Shown: positions 9,647 through 25,145, counted from the first letter of the stretch. The stretch is DNA of 64,000 bases from Leptasterias polaris (GCA_037783415.1 JAZGTN010000059.1:5208001-5272000); one strand, 5' to 3'. The notes: a model not told the origin generated them from the sequence alone. Numbers and translations: made by a program.

Positions 9647-12600
9647 TTGAAGCAGATTAAGGCCCATTATAATGAAGGAGAACTTTTATATTCCTTGTTT
9701 TTACAGGTTTCTGCTTTGAGCAAAAGAGGAACTCTTTCAAGTCAATCAGTGCTACAATTATGCACCGAAGAGTTTTACCTCTGTGCAACAGATACATGGA
9801 AACAAGGAACGAAGGAGACCGGAGTTGTTGAAGAAGATAAGTCTCAAATTGAAGAAGATCTTGTTGCTGAAGTAAAAACTGGCCAGTTCATCTTAGATAT
9901 TGTTATTTGAAGAAGAATCCACGAACCCAATGGTATGTTGAAGTTTGAAGTTCTTGAGACAAGCACATTGGTGCGGTTCATTTATTATGAAAGGGAAAAG
10001 CTCTAAGGATTTAAAGTTGATGACACAAATTAACTTCTTGGTAGTTGAAAGTGATGGCACTTTTGTTGAGAGTTATTCTGTGGTGGAACAAAATCTTGAT
10101 GGTACAGAATGCAGTCGATTTTCCATAGGTGAGAACTCTTGATACACAGCTATGACAATAGGCCCTATAACCAGGCACTGGCAGATGTTGAGCCAGTTTA
10201 GCCTGGGGTGCAGTTTATTGTCGTACTCCAGGACAACAAAGTTTTTCATCCAAGGAGGGGTTGTCTTGAGCTTGAAATGAACATCTTGAAGGTTGAAGCA
10301 GATTAAGGCCTATTATAATGAAGGAGAACTTTTATATTCCTTGTTTTTACAGGTTTCTGCTTTGAGCAAAAGAGGAACTCTTTCAAGTCAATCAGTGCTA
10401 CAATTATGCACCGAAGAGTTTTACCTCTGTGCAACAGATACATGGAAACAAGGAACGAAGGAGACCGGAGTTGTTGAAGAAGATAAGTCTCAAATTGAAG
10501 AAGATCTTGTTGCTGAAGTAAAAACTGGCCAGTTCATCTTAGATATTGATATTTGAAGAAGAATCCACGAACCCAATGGTATGTTGAAGTTTGAAGTTCT
10601 TGAGACAAGCACATTGGTGCGGTTCATTTATTATGAAAGGGAAAAGCTCTAAGGATTTAAAGTTGATGAAACACAAATTAACTTCTTGGTAGTTGAAAGT
10701 GATGGCACTTTTGTTGAGAGTTATTCTGTGGTGGAACAAAATCTTGATGGTACAGAATGCAGTCGATTTTCCATAGGTGAGAACTCTTGATACACAGCTA
10801 TGACAATAGGCCCTATAACCAGGCACTGGCAGATGTTGAGCCAGTTTAGCCTGGGGTGCAGTTTATTGTCGTACTCCAGGACAACAAGGGGTTGTCTTGA
10901 GCATGAAATTTTTTTCTTGAAGGTTGAAGCAGATTAAGGCCCATTATAATGAAGGAGAACTTTTATATTCCTTGTTTTTACAGGTTTCTGCTTTGAGCAA
11001 AAGAGGAACTCTTTCAAGTCAATCAGTGCTACAATTATGCACCGAAGAGTTTTACCTCTGTGCAACAGATACATGGAAACAAGGAACGAAGGAGACCGGA
11101 GTTGTTGAAGAAGATAAGTCTCAAATTGAAGAAGATCTTGTTGCTGAAGTAAAAACTGGCCAGTTCATCTTAGATATTGATATTTGAAGAAGAATCCACG
11201 AACCCAATGGTATGTTGAAGTTTGAAGTTCTTGAGACAAGCACATTGGTGCGGTTCATTTATTATGAAAGGGAAAAGCTCTAAGGATTTAAAGTTGATGA
11301 CACAAATTAACTTCTTGGTAGTTGAAAGTGATGGCACTTTTGTTGAGAGTTATTCTGTGGTGGAACAAAATCTTGATGGTACAGAATGCAGTCGATTTTC
11401 CATAGGTGAGAACTCTTGATACACAGCTATGACAATAGGCCCTATAACCAGGCACTGGCAGATGTTGAGCCAGTTTAGCCTGGGGTGCAGTTTATTGTCG
11501 TACTCCAGGACAACAAAGTTTTTCATCCAAGGAGGTGAAATCTTCAGCATGAAATTATTTTCTTGAAGGTTGAAGCAGATTAAGGCCTATTATAATGAAG
11601 GAGAACTTTTATGTTCCTTGTTTTTACAGGTTTCTGCTTTGAGCAAAAGAGGAACTCTTTCAAGTCAATCAGTGCTACAATTATGCACCGAAGAGTTTTA
11701 CCTCTGTGCAACAGATACATGGAAACAAGGAACGAAGGAGACCGGAGTTGTTGAAGAAGATAAGTCTCAAATTGAAGAAGATCTTGTTGCTGAAGTAAAA
11801 ACTGGCCAGTTCATCTTAGATATTGTTATTTGAAGAAGAATCCACGAACCCAATGGTATGTTGAAGTTTGAAGTTCTTGAGACAAGCACATTGGTGCGGT
11901 TCATTTATTATGAAAGGGAAAAGCTCTAAGGATTTAAAGTTGATGAAACACAAATTAACTTCTTGGTAGTTGAAAGTGATGGCACTTTTGTTGAGAGTTA
12001 TTCTGTGGTGGAACAAAATCTTGATGGTACAGAATGCAGTCGATTTTCCATAGGTGAGAACTCTTGATACACAGCTATGACAATAGGCCCTATAACCAGG
12101 CACTGGCAGATGTTGAGCCAGTTTAGCCTGGGGTGCAGTTTATTGTCGTACTCCAGGACAACAAAGTTTTTCATCCAAGGAGGGGTTGCTTTGAGCTTGA
12201 AATGAACATCTTGAAGGTTGAAGCAGATTAAGGCCTATTATAATGAAGGAGAACTTTTATATTCCTTGTTTTTACAGGTTTCTGCTTTGAGCAAAAGAGG
12301 AACTCTTTCAAGTCAATCAGTGCTACAATTATGCACCGAAGAGTTTTACCTCTGTGCAACAGATACATGGAAACAAGGAACGAAGGAGACCGGAGTTGTT
12401 GAAGAAGATAAGTCTCAAATTGAAGAAGATCTTGTTGCTGAAGTAAAAACTGGCCAGTTCATCTTAGATATTGATATTTGAAGAAGAATCCACGAACCCA
12501 ATGGTATGTTGAAGTTTGAAGTTCTTGAGACAAGCACATTGGTGCGGTTCATTTATTATGAAAGGGAAAAGCTCTAAGGATTTAAAGTTGATGAAACACA

Positions 12601-12866
12601 AATTAACTTCTTGGTAGTTGAAAGTGATGGCACTTTTGTTGAGAGTTATTCTGTGGTGGAACAAAATCTTGATGGTACAGAATGCAGTCGATTTTCCATA
12701 GGTGAGAACTCTTGATACACAGCTATGACAATAGGCCCTATAACCAGGCACTGGCAGATGTATGAGCCAGTTTAGCCTGGGGTGCAGTTTATTGTCGTAC
12801 TCCAGGACAACAAAGTTTTTCATCCAAGGAGGGGTTGTCTTGAGCATGAAATTTTTTTCTTGAAGG

Positions 12867-13511
12867 TTGAAGCAGATTAAGGCCCATTATAATGAAGGAG
12901 AACTTTTATATTCCTTGTTTTTACAGGTTTCGCTTTGAGCAAAAGAGGAACTCTTTCAAGTCAATCAGTGCTACAATTATGCACCGAAGAGTTTTACCTC
13001 TGTGCAACAGATACATGGAAACAAGGAACGAAGGAGACCGGAGTTGTTGAAGAAGATAAGTCTCAAATTGAAGAAGATCTTGTTGCTGAAGTAAAAACTG
13101 GCCAGTTCATCTTAGATATTGATATTTGAAGAAGAATCCACGAACCCAATGGTATGTTGAAGTTTGAAGTTCTTGAGACAAGCACATTGGTGCGGTTCAT
13201 TTATTATGAAAGGGAAAAGCTCTAAGGATTTAAAGTTGATGACACAAATTAACTTCTTGGTAGTTGAAAGTGATGGCACTTTTGTTGAGAGTTATTCTGT
13301 GGTGGAACAAAATCTTGATGGTACAGAATGCAGTCGATTTTCCATAGGTGAGAACTCTTGATACACAGCTATGACAATAGGCCCTATAACCAGGCACTGG
13401 CAGATGTTGAGCCAGTTTAGCCTGGGGTGCAGTTTATTGTCGTACTCCAGGACAACAAAGTTTTTCATCCAAGGAGGTGAAATCTTCAGCATGAAATTAT
13501 TTTCTTGAAGG
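12867..13511 (+). repeat. Unit 6: 1-nt deletion breaks the open frame
   Basis: A T is missing in the GTTTCTGC motif near 12928, so the frame restarts only at TTG 12935. The unit before it carries an extra A in its hairpin loop (GATGTATGAGCC, near 12758). These are rare single-unit lesions and useful landmarks for read mapping. Confidence 0.8.
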
Positions 13512-16500
13512 TTGAAGCAGATTAAGGCCTATTATAATGAAGGAGAACTTTTATATTCCTTGTTTTTACAGGTTTCTGCTTTGAGCAAAAGAGGAACTCT
13601 TTCAAGTCAATCAGTGCTACAATTATGCACCGAAGAGTTTTACCTCTGTGCAACAGATACATGGAAACAAGGAACGAAGGAGACCGGAGTTGTTGAAGAA
13701 GATAAGTCTCAAATTGAAGAAGATCTTGTTGCTGAAGTAAAAACTGGCCAGTTCATCTTAGATATTGTTATTTGAAGAAGAATCCACGAACCCAATGGTA
13801 TGTTGAAGTTTGAAGTTCTTGAGACAAGCACATTGGTGCGGTTCATTTATTATGAAAGGGAAAAGCTCTAAGGATTTAAAGTTGATGACACAAATTAACT
13901 TCTTGGTAGTTGAAAGTGATGGCACTTTTGTTGAGAGTTATTCTGTGGTGGTACAAAATCTTGATGGTACAGAATGCAGTCGATTTTCCATAGGTGAGAA
14001 CTCTTGATACACAGCTATGACAATAGGCCCTATAACCAGGCACTGGCAGATGTTGAGCCAGTTTAGCCTGGGGTGCAGTTTATTGTCGTACTCCAGGACA
14101 ACAAAGTTTTTCATCCAAGGAGGGGTTGTCTTGAGCTTGAAATGAACATCTTGAAGGTTGAAGCAGATTAAGGCCTATTATAATGAAGGAGAACTTTTAT
14201 ATTCCTTGTTTTTACAGGTTTCTGCTTTGAGCAAAAGAGGAACTCTTTCAAGTCAATCAGTGCTACAATTATGCACCGAAGAGTTTTACCTCTGTGCAAC
14301 AGATACATGGAAACAAGGAACGAAGGAGGCCGGAGTTGTTGAAGAAGATAAGTCTCAAATTGAAGAAGATCTTGTTGCTGAAGTAAAAACTGGCCAGTTC
14401 ATCTTAGATATTGATATTTGAAGAAGAATCCACGAACCCAATGGTATGTTGAAGTTTGAAGTTCTTGAGACAAGCACATTGGTGCGGTTCATTTATTATG
14501 AAAGGGAAAAGCTCTAAGGATTTAAAGTTGATGAAACACAAATTAACTTCTTGGTAGTTGAAAGTGATGGCACTTTTGTTGAGAGTTATTCTGTGGTGGA
14601 ACAAAATCTTGATGGTACAGAATGCAGTCGATTTTCCATAGGTGAGAACTCTTGATACACAGCTATGACAATAGGCCCTATAACCAGGCACTGGCAGATG
14701 TTGAGCCAGTTTAGCCTGGGGTGCAGTTTATTGTCGTACTCCAGGACAACAAAGTTTTTCATCCAAGGAGGGGTTGTCTTGAGCTTGAAATGAACATCTT
14801 GAAGGTTGAAGCAGATTAAGGCCTATTATAATGAAGGAGAACTTTTATATTCCTTGTTTTTACAGGTTTCTGCTTTGAGCAAAAGAGGAACTCTTTCAAG
14901 TCAATCAGTGCTACAATTATGCACCGAAGAGTTTTACCTCTGTGCAACAGATACATGGAAACAAGGAACGAAGGAGACCGGAGTTGTTGAAGAAGATAAG
15001 TCTCAAATTGAAGAAGATCTTGTTGCTGAAGTAAAAACTGGCCAGTTCATCTTAGATATTGATATTTGAAGAAGAATCCACGAACCCAATGGTATGTTGA
15101 AGTTTGAAGTTCTTGAGACAAGCACATTGGTGCGGTTCATTTATTATGAAAGGGAAAAGCTCTAAGGATTTAAAGTTGATGACACAAATTAACTTCTTGG
15201 TAGTTGAAAGTGATGGCACTTTTGTTGAGAGTTATTCTGTGGTGGAACAAAATCTTGATGGTACAGAATGCAGTCGATTTTCCATAGGTGAGAACTCTTG
15301 ATACACAGCTATGACAATAGGCCCTATAACCAGGCACTGGCAGATGTTGAGCCAGTTTAGCCTGGGGTGCAGTTTATTGTCGTACTCCAGGACAACAAAG
15401 TTTTTCATCCAAGGAGGGGTTGTCTTGAGCATGAAATTTTTTTCTTGAAGGTTGAAGCAGATTAAGGCCCATTATAATGAAGGAGAACTTTTATATTCCT
15501 TGTTTTTACAGGTTTCTGCTTTGAGCAAAAGAGGAACTCTTTCAAGTCAATCAGTGCTACAATTATGCACCGAAGAGTTTTACCTCTGTGCAACAGATAC
15601 ATGGAAACAAGGAACGAAGGAGACCGGAGTTGTTGAAGAAGATAAGTCTCAAATTGAAGAAGATCTTGTTGCTGAAGTAAAAACTGGCCAGTTCATCTTA
15701 GATATTGTTATTTGAAGAAGAATCCACGAACCCAATGGTATGTTGAAGTTTGAAGTTCTTGAGACAAGCACATTGGTGCGGTTCATTTATTATGAAAGGG
15801 AAAAGCTCTAAGGATTTAAAGTTGATGACACAAATTAACTTCTTGGTAGTTGAAAGTGATGGCACTTTTGTTGAGAGTTATTCTGTGGTGGAACAAAATC
15901 TTGATGGTACAGAATGCAGTCGATTTTCCATAGGTGAGAACTCTTGATACACAGCTATGACAATAGGCCCTATAACCAGGCACTGGCAGATGTTGAGCCA
16001 GTTTAGCCTGGGGTGCAGTTTATTGTCGTACTCCAGGACAACAAAGTTTTTCATCCAAGGAGGTGAAATCTTCAGCATGAAATTATTTTCTTGAAAGTTG
16101 AAGCAGATTAAGGCCTATTATAATGAAGGAGAACTTTTATATTCCTTGTTTTTACAGGTTTCTGCTTTGAGCAAAAGAGGAACTCTTTCAAGTCAATCAG
16201 TGCTACAATTATGCACCGAAGAGTTTTACCTCTGTGCAACAGATACATGGAAACAAGGAACGAAGGAGACCGGAGTTGTTGAAGAAGATAAGTCTCAAAT
16301 TGAAGAAGATCTTGTTGCTGAAGTAAAAACTGGCCAGTTCATCTTAGATATTGTTATTTGAAGAAGAATCCACGAACCCAATGGTATGTTGAAGTTTGAA
16401 GTTCTTGAGACAAGCACATTGGTGCGGTTCATTTATTATGAAAGGGAAAAGCTCTAAGGATTTAAAGTTGATGACACAAATTAACTTCTTGGTAGTTGAA

Positions 16501-18683
16501 AGTGATGGCACTTTTGTTGAGAGTTATTCTGTGGTGGTACAAAATCTTGATGGTACAGAATGCAGTCGATTTTCCATAGGTGAGAACTCTTGATACACAG
16601 CTATGACAATAGGCCCTATAACCAGGCACTGGCAGATGTTGAGCCAGTTTAGCCTGGGGTGCAGTTTATTGTCGTACTCCAGGACAACAAAGTTTTTCAT
16701 CCAAGGAGGGGTTGTCTTGAGCTTGAAATGAACATCTTGAAGGTTGAAGCAGATTAAGGCCTATTATAATGAAGGAGAACTTTTATATTCCTTGTTTTTA
16801 CAGGTTTCTGCTTTGAGCAAAAGAGGAACTCTTTCAAGTCAATCAGTGCTACAATTATGCACCGAAGAGTTTTACCTCTGTGCAACAGATACATGGAAAC
16901 AAGGAACGAAGGAGGCCGGAGTTGTTGAAGAAGATAAGTCTCAAATTGAAGAAGATCTTGTTGCTGAAGTAAAAACTGGCCAGTTCATCTTAGATATTGA
17001 TATTTGAAGAAGAATCCACGAACCCAATGGTATGTTGAAGTTTGAAGTTCTTGAGACAAGCACATTGGTGCGGTTCATTTATTATGAAAGGGAAAAGCTC
17101 TAAGGATTTAAAGTTGATGAAACACAAATTAACTTCTTGGTAGTTGAAAGTGATGGCACTTTTGTTGAGAGTTATTCTGTGGTGGAACAAAATCTTGATG
17201 GTACAGAATGCAGTCGATTTTCCATAGGTGAGAACTCTTGATACACAGCTATGACAATAGGCCCTATAACCAGGCACTGGCAGATGTTGAGCCAGTTTAG
17301 CCTGGGGTGCAGTTTATTGTCGTACTCCAGGACAACAAAGTTTTTCATCCAAGGAGGGGTTGTCTTGAGCTTGAAATGAACATCTTGAAGGTTGAAGCAG
17401 ATTAAGGCCTATTATAATGAAGGAGAACTTTTATATTCCTTGTTTTTACAGGTTTCTGCTTTGAGCAAAAGAGGAACTCTTTCAAGTCAATCAGTGCTAC
17501 AATTATGCACCGAAGAGTTTTACCTCTGTGCAACAGATACATGGAAACAAGGAACGAAGGAGACCGGAGTTGTTGAAGAAGATAAGTCTCAAATTGAAGA
17601 AGATCTTGTTGCTGAAGTAAAAACTGGCCAGTTCATCTTAGATATTGATATTTGAAGAAGAATCCACGAACCCAATGGTATGTTGAAGTTTGAAGTTCTT
17701 GAGACAAGCACATTGGTGCGGTTCATTTATTATGAAAGGGAAAAGCTCTAAGGATTTAAAGTTGATGACACAAATTAACTTCTTGGTAGTTGAAAGTGAT
17801 GGCACTTTTGTTGAGAGTTATTCTGTGGTGGAACAAAATCTTGATGGTACAGAATGCAGTCGATTTTCCATAGGTGAGAACTCTTGATACACAGCTATGA
17901 CAATAGGCCCTATAACCAGGCACTGGCAGATGTTGAGCCAGTTTAGCCTGGGGTGCAGTTTATTGTCGTACTCCAGGACAACAAAGTTTTTCATCCAAGG
18001 AGGGGTTGTCTTGAGCATGAAATTTTTTTCTTGAAGGTTGAAGCAGATTAAGGCCCATTATAATGAAGGAGAACTTTTATATTCCTTGTTTTTACAGGTT
18101 TCTGCTTTGAGCAAAAGAGGAACTCTTTCAAGTCAATCAGTGCTACAATTATGCACCGAAGAGTTTTACCTCTGTGCAACAGATACATGGAAACAAGGAA
18201 CGAAGGAGACCGGAGTTGTTGAAGAAGATAAGTCTCAAATTGAAGAAGATCTTGTTGCTGAAGTAAAAACTGGCCAGTTCATCTTAGATATTGTTATTTG
18301 AAGAAGAATCCACGAACCCAATGGTATGTTGAAGTTTGAAGTTCTTGAGACAAGCACATTGGTGCGGTTCATTTATTATGAAAGGGAAAAGCTCTAAGGA
18401 TTTAAAGTTGATGACACAAATTAACTTCTTGGTAGTTGAAAGTGATGGCACTTTTGTTGAGAGTTATTCTGTGGTGGAACAAAATCTTGATGGTACAGAA
18501 TGCAGTCGATTTTCCATAGGTGAGAACTCTTGATACACAGCTATGACAATAGGCCCTATAACCAGGCACTGGCAGATGTTGAGCCAGTTTAGCCTGGGGT
18601 GCAGTTTATTGTCGTACTCCAGGACAACAAAGTTTTTCATCCAAGGAGGTGAAATCTTCAGCATGAAATTATTTTCTTGAAGG
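13512..18683 (+). repeat. Four-unit block duplicated in tandem (2 x 2586 bp)
   Basis: Units 7-10 (13512-16097) and 11-14 (16098-18683) repeat in the same order. A GTGGTAC unit ends in B. An inserted unit with the rare GAGGCCGG (Thr to Ala) change ends in B. A plain unit ends in C. A CCCAT unit ends in A. The rare substitution appears only at 14158 and 16744 in the whole array, exactly 2586 bp apart. Confidence 0.85.
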
Positions 18684-21600
18684 TTGAAGCAGATTAAGGC
18701 CTATTATAATGAAGGAGAACTTTTATATTCCTTGTTTTTACAGGTTTCTGCTTTGAGCAAAAGAGGAACTCTTTCAAGTCAATCAGTGCTACAATTATGC
18801 ACCGAAGAGTTTTACCTCTGTGCAACAGATACATGGAAACAAGGAACGAAGGAGACCGGAGTTGTTGAAGAAGATAAGTCTCAAATTGAAGAAGATCTTG
18901 TTGCTGAAGTAAAAACTGGCCAGTTCATCTTAGATATTGTTATTTGAAGAAGAATCCACGAACCCAATGGTATGTTGAAGTTTGAAGTTCTTGAGACAAG
19001 CACATTGGTGCGGTTCATTTATTATGAAAGGGAAAAGCTCTAAGGATTTAAAGTTGATGACACAAATTAACTTCTTGGTAGTTGAAAGTGATGGCACTTT
19101 TGTTGAGAGTTATTCTGTGGTGGTACAAAATCTTGATGGTACAGAATGCAGTCGATTTTCCATAGGTGAGAACTCTTGATACACAGCTATGACAATAGGC
19201 CCTATAACCAGGCACTGGCAGATGTTGAGCCAGTTTAGCCTGGGGTGCAGTTTATTGTCGTACTCCAGGACAACAAAGTTTTTCATCCAAGGAGGGGTTG
19301 TCTTGAGCATGAAATTTTTTTCTTGAAGGTTGAAGCAGATTAAGGCCCATTATAATGAAGGAGAACTTTTATATTCCTTGTTTTTACAGGTTTCTGCTTT
19401 GAGCAAAAGAGGAACTCTTTCAAGTCAATCAGTGCTACAATTATGCACCGAAGAGTTTTACCTCTGTGCAACAGATACATGGAAACAAGGAACGAAGGAG
19501 ACCGGAGTTGTTGAAGAAGATAAGTCTCAAATTGAAGAAGATCTTGTTGCTGAAGTAAAAACTGGCCAGTTCATCTTAGATATTGTTATTTGAAGAAGAA
19601 TCCACGAACCCAATGGTATGTTGAAGTTTGAAGTTCTTGAGACAAGCACATTGGTGCGGTTCATTTATTATGAAAGGGAAAAGCTCTAAGGATTTAAAGT
19701 TGATGACACAAATTAACTTCTTGGTAGTTGAAAGTGATGGCACTTTTGTTGAGAGTTATTCTGTGGTGGAACAAAATCTTGATGGTACAGAATGCAGTCG
19801 ATTTTCCATAGGTGAGAACTCTTGATACACAGCTATGACAATAGGCCCTATAACCAGGCACTGGCAGATGTTGAGCCAGTTTAGCCTGGGGTGCAGTTTA
19901 TTGTCGTACTCCAGGACAACAAAGTTTTTCATCCAAGGAGGTGAAATCTTCAGCATGAAATTATTTTCTTGAAGGTTGAAGCAGATTAAGGCCTATTATA
20001 ATGAAGGAGAACTTTTATATTCCTTGTTTTTACAGGTTTCTGCTTTGAGCAAAAGAGGAACTCTTTCAAGTCAATCAGTGCTACAATTATGCACCGAAGA
20101 GTTTTACCTCTGTGCAACAGATACATGGAAACAAGGAACGAAGGAGACCGGAGTTGTTGAAGAAGATAAGTCTCAAATTGAAGAAGATCTTGTTGCTGAA
20201 GTAAAAACTGGCCAGTTCATCTTAGATATTGTTATTTGAAGAAGAATCCACGAACCCAATGGTATGTTGAAGTTTGAAGTTCTTGAGACAAGCACATTGG
20301 TGCGGTTCATTTATTATGAAAGGGAAAAGCTCTAAGGATTTAAAGTTGATGACACAAATTAACTTCTTGGTAGTTGAAAGTGATGGCACTTTTGTTGAGA
20401 GTTATTCTGTGGTGGTACAAAATCTTGATGGTACAGAATGCAGTCGATTTTCCATAGGTGAGAACTCTTGATACACAGCTATGACAATAGGCCCTATAAC
20501 CAGGCACTGGCAGATGTTGAGCCAGTTTAGCCTGGGGTGCAGTTTATTGTCGTACTCCAGGACAACAAAGTTTTTCATCCAAGGAGGGGTTGTCTTGAGC
20601 TTGAAATGAACATCTTGAAGGTTGAAGCAGATTAAGGCCTATTATAATGAAGGAGAACTTTTATATTCCTTGTTTTTACAGGTTTCTGCTTTGAGCAAAA
20701 GAGGAACTCTTTCAAGTCAATCAGTGCTACAATTATGCACCGAAGAGTTTTACCTCTGTGCAACAGATACATGGAAACAAGGAACGAAGGAGACCGGAGT
20801 TGTTGAAGAAGATAAGTCTCAAATTGAAGAAGATCTTGTTGCTGAAGTAAAAACTGGCCAGTTCATCTTAGATATTGATATTTGAAGAAGAATCCACGAA
20901 CCCAATGGTATGTTGAAGTTTGAAGTTCTTGAGACAAGCACATTGGTGCGGTTCATTTATTATGAAAGGGAAAAGCTCTAAGGATTTAAAGTTGATGCCA
21001 CAAATTAACTTCTTGGTAGTTGAAAGTGATGGCACTTTTGTTGAGAGTTATTCTGTGGTGGAACAAAATCTTGATGGTACAGAATGCAGTCGATTTTCCA
21101 TAGGTGAGAACTCTTGATACACAGCTATGACAATAGGCCCTATAACCAGGCACTGGCAGATGTTGAGCCAGTTTAGCCTGGGGTGCAGTTTATTGTCGTA
21201 CTCCAGGACAACAAAGTTTTTCATCCAAGGAGGGGTTGTCTTGAGCTTGAAATGAACATCTTGAAGGTTGAAGCAGATTAAGGCCTATTATAATGAAGGA
21301 GAACTTTTATATTCCTTGTTTTTACAGGTTTCTGCTTTGAGCAAAAGAGGAACTCTTTCAAGTCAATCAGTGCTACAATTATGCACCGAAGAGTTTTACC
21401 TCTGTGCAACAGATACATGGAAACAAGGAACGAAGGAGACCGGAGTTGTTGAAGAAGATAAGTCTCAAATTGAAGAAGATCTTGTTGCTGAAGTAAAAAC
21501 TGGCCAGTTCATCTTAGATATTGATATTTGAAGAAGAATCCACGAACCCAATGGTATGTTGAAGTTTGAAGTTCTTGAGACAAGCACATTGGTGCGGTTC

Positions 21601-24600
21601 ATTTATTATGAAAGGGAAAAGCTCTAAGGATTTAAAGTTGATGAAACACAAATTAACTTCTTGGTAGTTGAAAGTGATGGCACTTTTGTTGAGAGTTATT
21701 CTGTGGTGGAACAAAATCTTGATGGTACAGAATGCAGTCGATTTTCCATAGGTGAGAACTCTTGATACACAGCTATGACAATAGGCCCTATAACCAGGCA
21801 CTGGCAGATGTTGAGCCAGTTTAGCCTGGGGTGCAGTTTATTGTCGTACTCCAGGACAACAAAGTTTTTCATCCAAGGAGGGGTTGTCTTGAGCATGAAA
21901 TTTTTTTCTTGAAGGTTGAAGCAGATTAAGGCCCATTATAATGAAGGAGAACTTTTATATTCCTTGTTTTTACAGGTTTCTGCTTTGAGCAAAAGAGGAA
22001 CTCTTTCAAGTCAATCAGTGCTACAATTATGCACCGAAGAGTTTTACCTCTGTGCAACAGATACATGGAAACAAGGAACGAAGGAGACCGGAGTTGTTGA
22101 AGAAGATAAGTCTCAAATTGAAGAAGATCTTGTTGCTGAAGTAAAAACTGGCCAGTTCATCTTAGATATTGTTATTTGAAGAAGAATCCACGAACCCAAT
22201 GGTATGTTGAAGTTTGAAGTTCTTGAGACAAGCACATTGGTGCGGTTCATTTATTATGAAAGGGAAAAGCTCTAAGGATTTAAAGTTGATGACACAAATT
22301 AACTTCTTGGTAGTTGAAAGTGATGGCACTTTTGTTGAGAGTTATTCTGTGGTGGAACAAAATCTTGATGGTACAGAATGCAGTCGATTTTCCATAGGTG
22401 AGAACTCTTGATACACAGCTATGACAATAGGCCCTATAACCAGGCACTGGCAGATGTTGAGCCAGTTTAGCCTGGGGTGCAGTTTATTGTCGTACTCCAG
22501 GACAACAAAGTTTTTCATCCAAGGAGGGGTTGTCTTGAGCATGAAATTTTTTTCTTGAAGGTTGAAGCAGATTAAGGCCTATTATAATGAAGGAGAACTT
22601 TTATATTCCTTGTTTTTACAGGTTTCTGCTTTGAGCAAAAGAGGAACTCTTTCAAGTCAATCAGTGCTACAATTATGCACCGAAGAGTTTTACCTCTGTG
22701 CAACAGATACATGGAAACAAGGAACGAAGGAGACCGGAGTTGTTGAAGAAGATAAGTCTCAAATTGAAGAAGATCTTGTTGCTGAAGTAAAAACTGGCCA
22801 GTTCATCTTAGATATTGTTATTTGAAGAAGAATCCACGAACCCAATGGTATGTTGAAGTTTGAAGTTCTTGAGACAAGCACATTGGTGCGGTTCATTTAT
22901 TATGAAAGGGAAAAGCTCTAAGGATTTAAAGTTGATGACACAAATTAACTTCTTGGTAGTTGAAAGTGATGGCACTTTTGTTGAGAGTTATTCTGTGGTG
23001 GAACAAAATCTTGATGGTACAGAATGCAGTCGATTTTCCATAGGTGAGAACTCTTGATACACAGCTATGACAATAGGCCCTATAACCAGGCACTGGCAGA
23101 TGTTGAGCCAGTTTAGCCTGGGGTGCAGTTTATTGTCGTACTCCAGGACAACAAAGTTTTTCATCCAAGGAGGTGAAATCTTCAGCATGAAATTATTTTC
23201 TTGAAGGTTGAAGCAGATTAAGGCCTATTATAATGAAGGAGAACTTTTATATTCCTTGTTTTTACAGGTTTCTGCTTTGAGCAAAAGAGGAACTCTTTCA
23301 AGTCAATCAGTGCTACAATTATGCACCGAAGAGTTTTACCTCTGTGCAACAGATACATGGAAACAAGGAACGAAGGAGACCGGAGTTGTTGAAGAAGATA
23401 AGTCTCAAATTGAAGAAGATCTTGTTGCTGAAGTAAAAACTGGCCAGTTCATCTTAGATATTGTTATTTGAAGAAGAATCCACGAACCCAATGGTATGTT
23501 GAAGTTTGAAGTTCTTGAGACAAGCACATTGGTGCGGTTCATTTATTATGAAAGGGAAAAGCTCTAAGGATTTAAAGTTGATGACACAAATTAACTTCTT
23601 GGTAGTTGAAAGTGATGGCACTTTTGTTGAGAGTTATTCTGTGGTGGAACAAAATCTTGATGGTACAGAATGCAGTCGATTTTCCATAGGTGAGAACTCT
23701 TGATACACAGCTATGACAATAGGCCCTATAACCAGGCACTGGCAGATGTTGAGCCAGTTTAGCCTGGGGTGCAGTTTATTGTCGTACTCCAGGACAACAA
23801 AGTTTTTCATCCAAGGAGGTGAAATCTTCAGCATGAAATTATTTTCTTGAAGGTTGAAGCAGATTAAGGCCTATTATAATGAAGGAGAACTTTTATATTC
23901 CTTGTTTTTACAGGTTTCTGCTTTGAGCAAAAGAGGAACTCTTTCAAGTCAATCAGTGCTACAATTATGCACCGAAGAGTTTTACCTCTGTGCAACAGAT
24001 ACATGGAAACAAGGAACGAAGGAGACCGGAGTTGTTGAAGAAGATAAGTCTCAAATTGAAGAAGATCTTGTTGCTGAAGTAAAAACTGGCCAGTTCATCT
24101 TAGATATTGTTATTTGAAGAAGAATCCACGAACCCAATGGTATGTTGAAGTTTGAAGTTCTTGAGACAAGCACATTGGTGCGGTTCATTTATTATGAAAG
24201 GGAAAAGCTCTAAGGATTTAAAGTTGATGACACAAATTAACTTCTTGGTAGTTGAAAGTGATGGCACTTTTGTTGAGAGTTATTCTGTGGTGGAACAAAA
24301 TCTTGATGGTACAGAATGCAGTCGATTTTCCATAGGTGAGAACTCTTGATACACAGCTATGACAATAGGCCCTATAACCAGGCACTGGCAGATGTTGAGC
24401 CAGTTTAGCCTGGGGTGCAGTTTATTGTCGTACTCCAGGACAACAAAGTTTTTCATCCAAGGAGGGGTTGTCTTGAGCTTGAAATGAACATCTTGAAGGT
24501 TGAAGCAGATTAAGGCCTATTATAATGAAGGAGAACTTTTATATTCCTTGTTTTTACAGGTTTCTGCTTTGAGCAAAAGAGGAACTCTTTCAAGTCAATC

Positions 24601-25145
24601 AGTGCTACAATTATGCACCGAAGAGTTTTACCTCTGTGCAACAGATACATGGAAACAAGGAACGAAGGAGACCGGAGTTGTTGAAGAAGATAAGTCTCAA
24701 ATTGAAGAAGATCTTGTTGCTGAAGTAAAAACTGGCCAGTTCATCTTAGATATTGATATTTGAAGAAGAATCCACGAACCCAATGGTATGTTGAAGTTTG
24801 AAGTTCTTGAGACAAGCACATTGGTGCGGTTCATTTATTATGAAAGGGAAAAGCTCTAAGGATTTAAAGTTGATGACACAAATTAACTTCTTGGTAGTTG
24901 AAAGTGATGGCACTTTTGTTGAGAGTTATTCTGTGGTGGAACACAATCTTGATGGTACAGAATGCAGTCGATTTTCCATAGGTGAGGACTCTTGATACAC
25001 AGCTATGACAATAGGCCCTATAACCAGGCACTGGCAGATGTTGAGCCAGTTTAGCCTGGGGTGCAGTTTATTGTCGTACTCCAGGACAACAAAGTTTTTC
25101 ATCCAAGGAGGTGAAATCTTCAGCATGAAATTATTTTCTTGAAGG

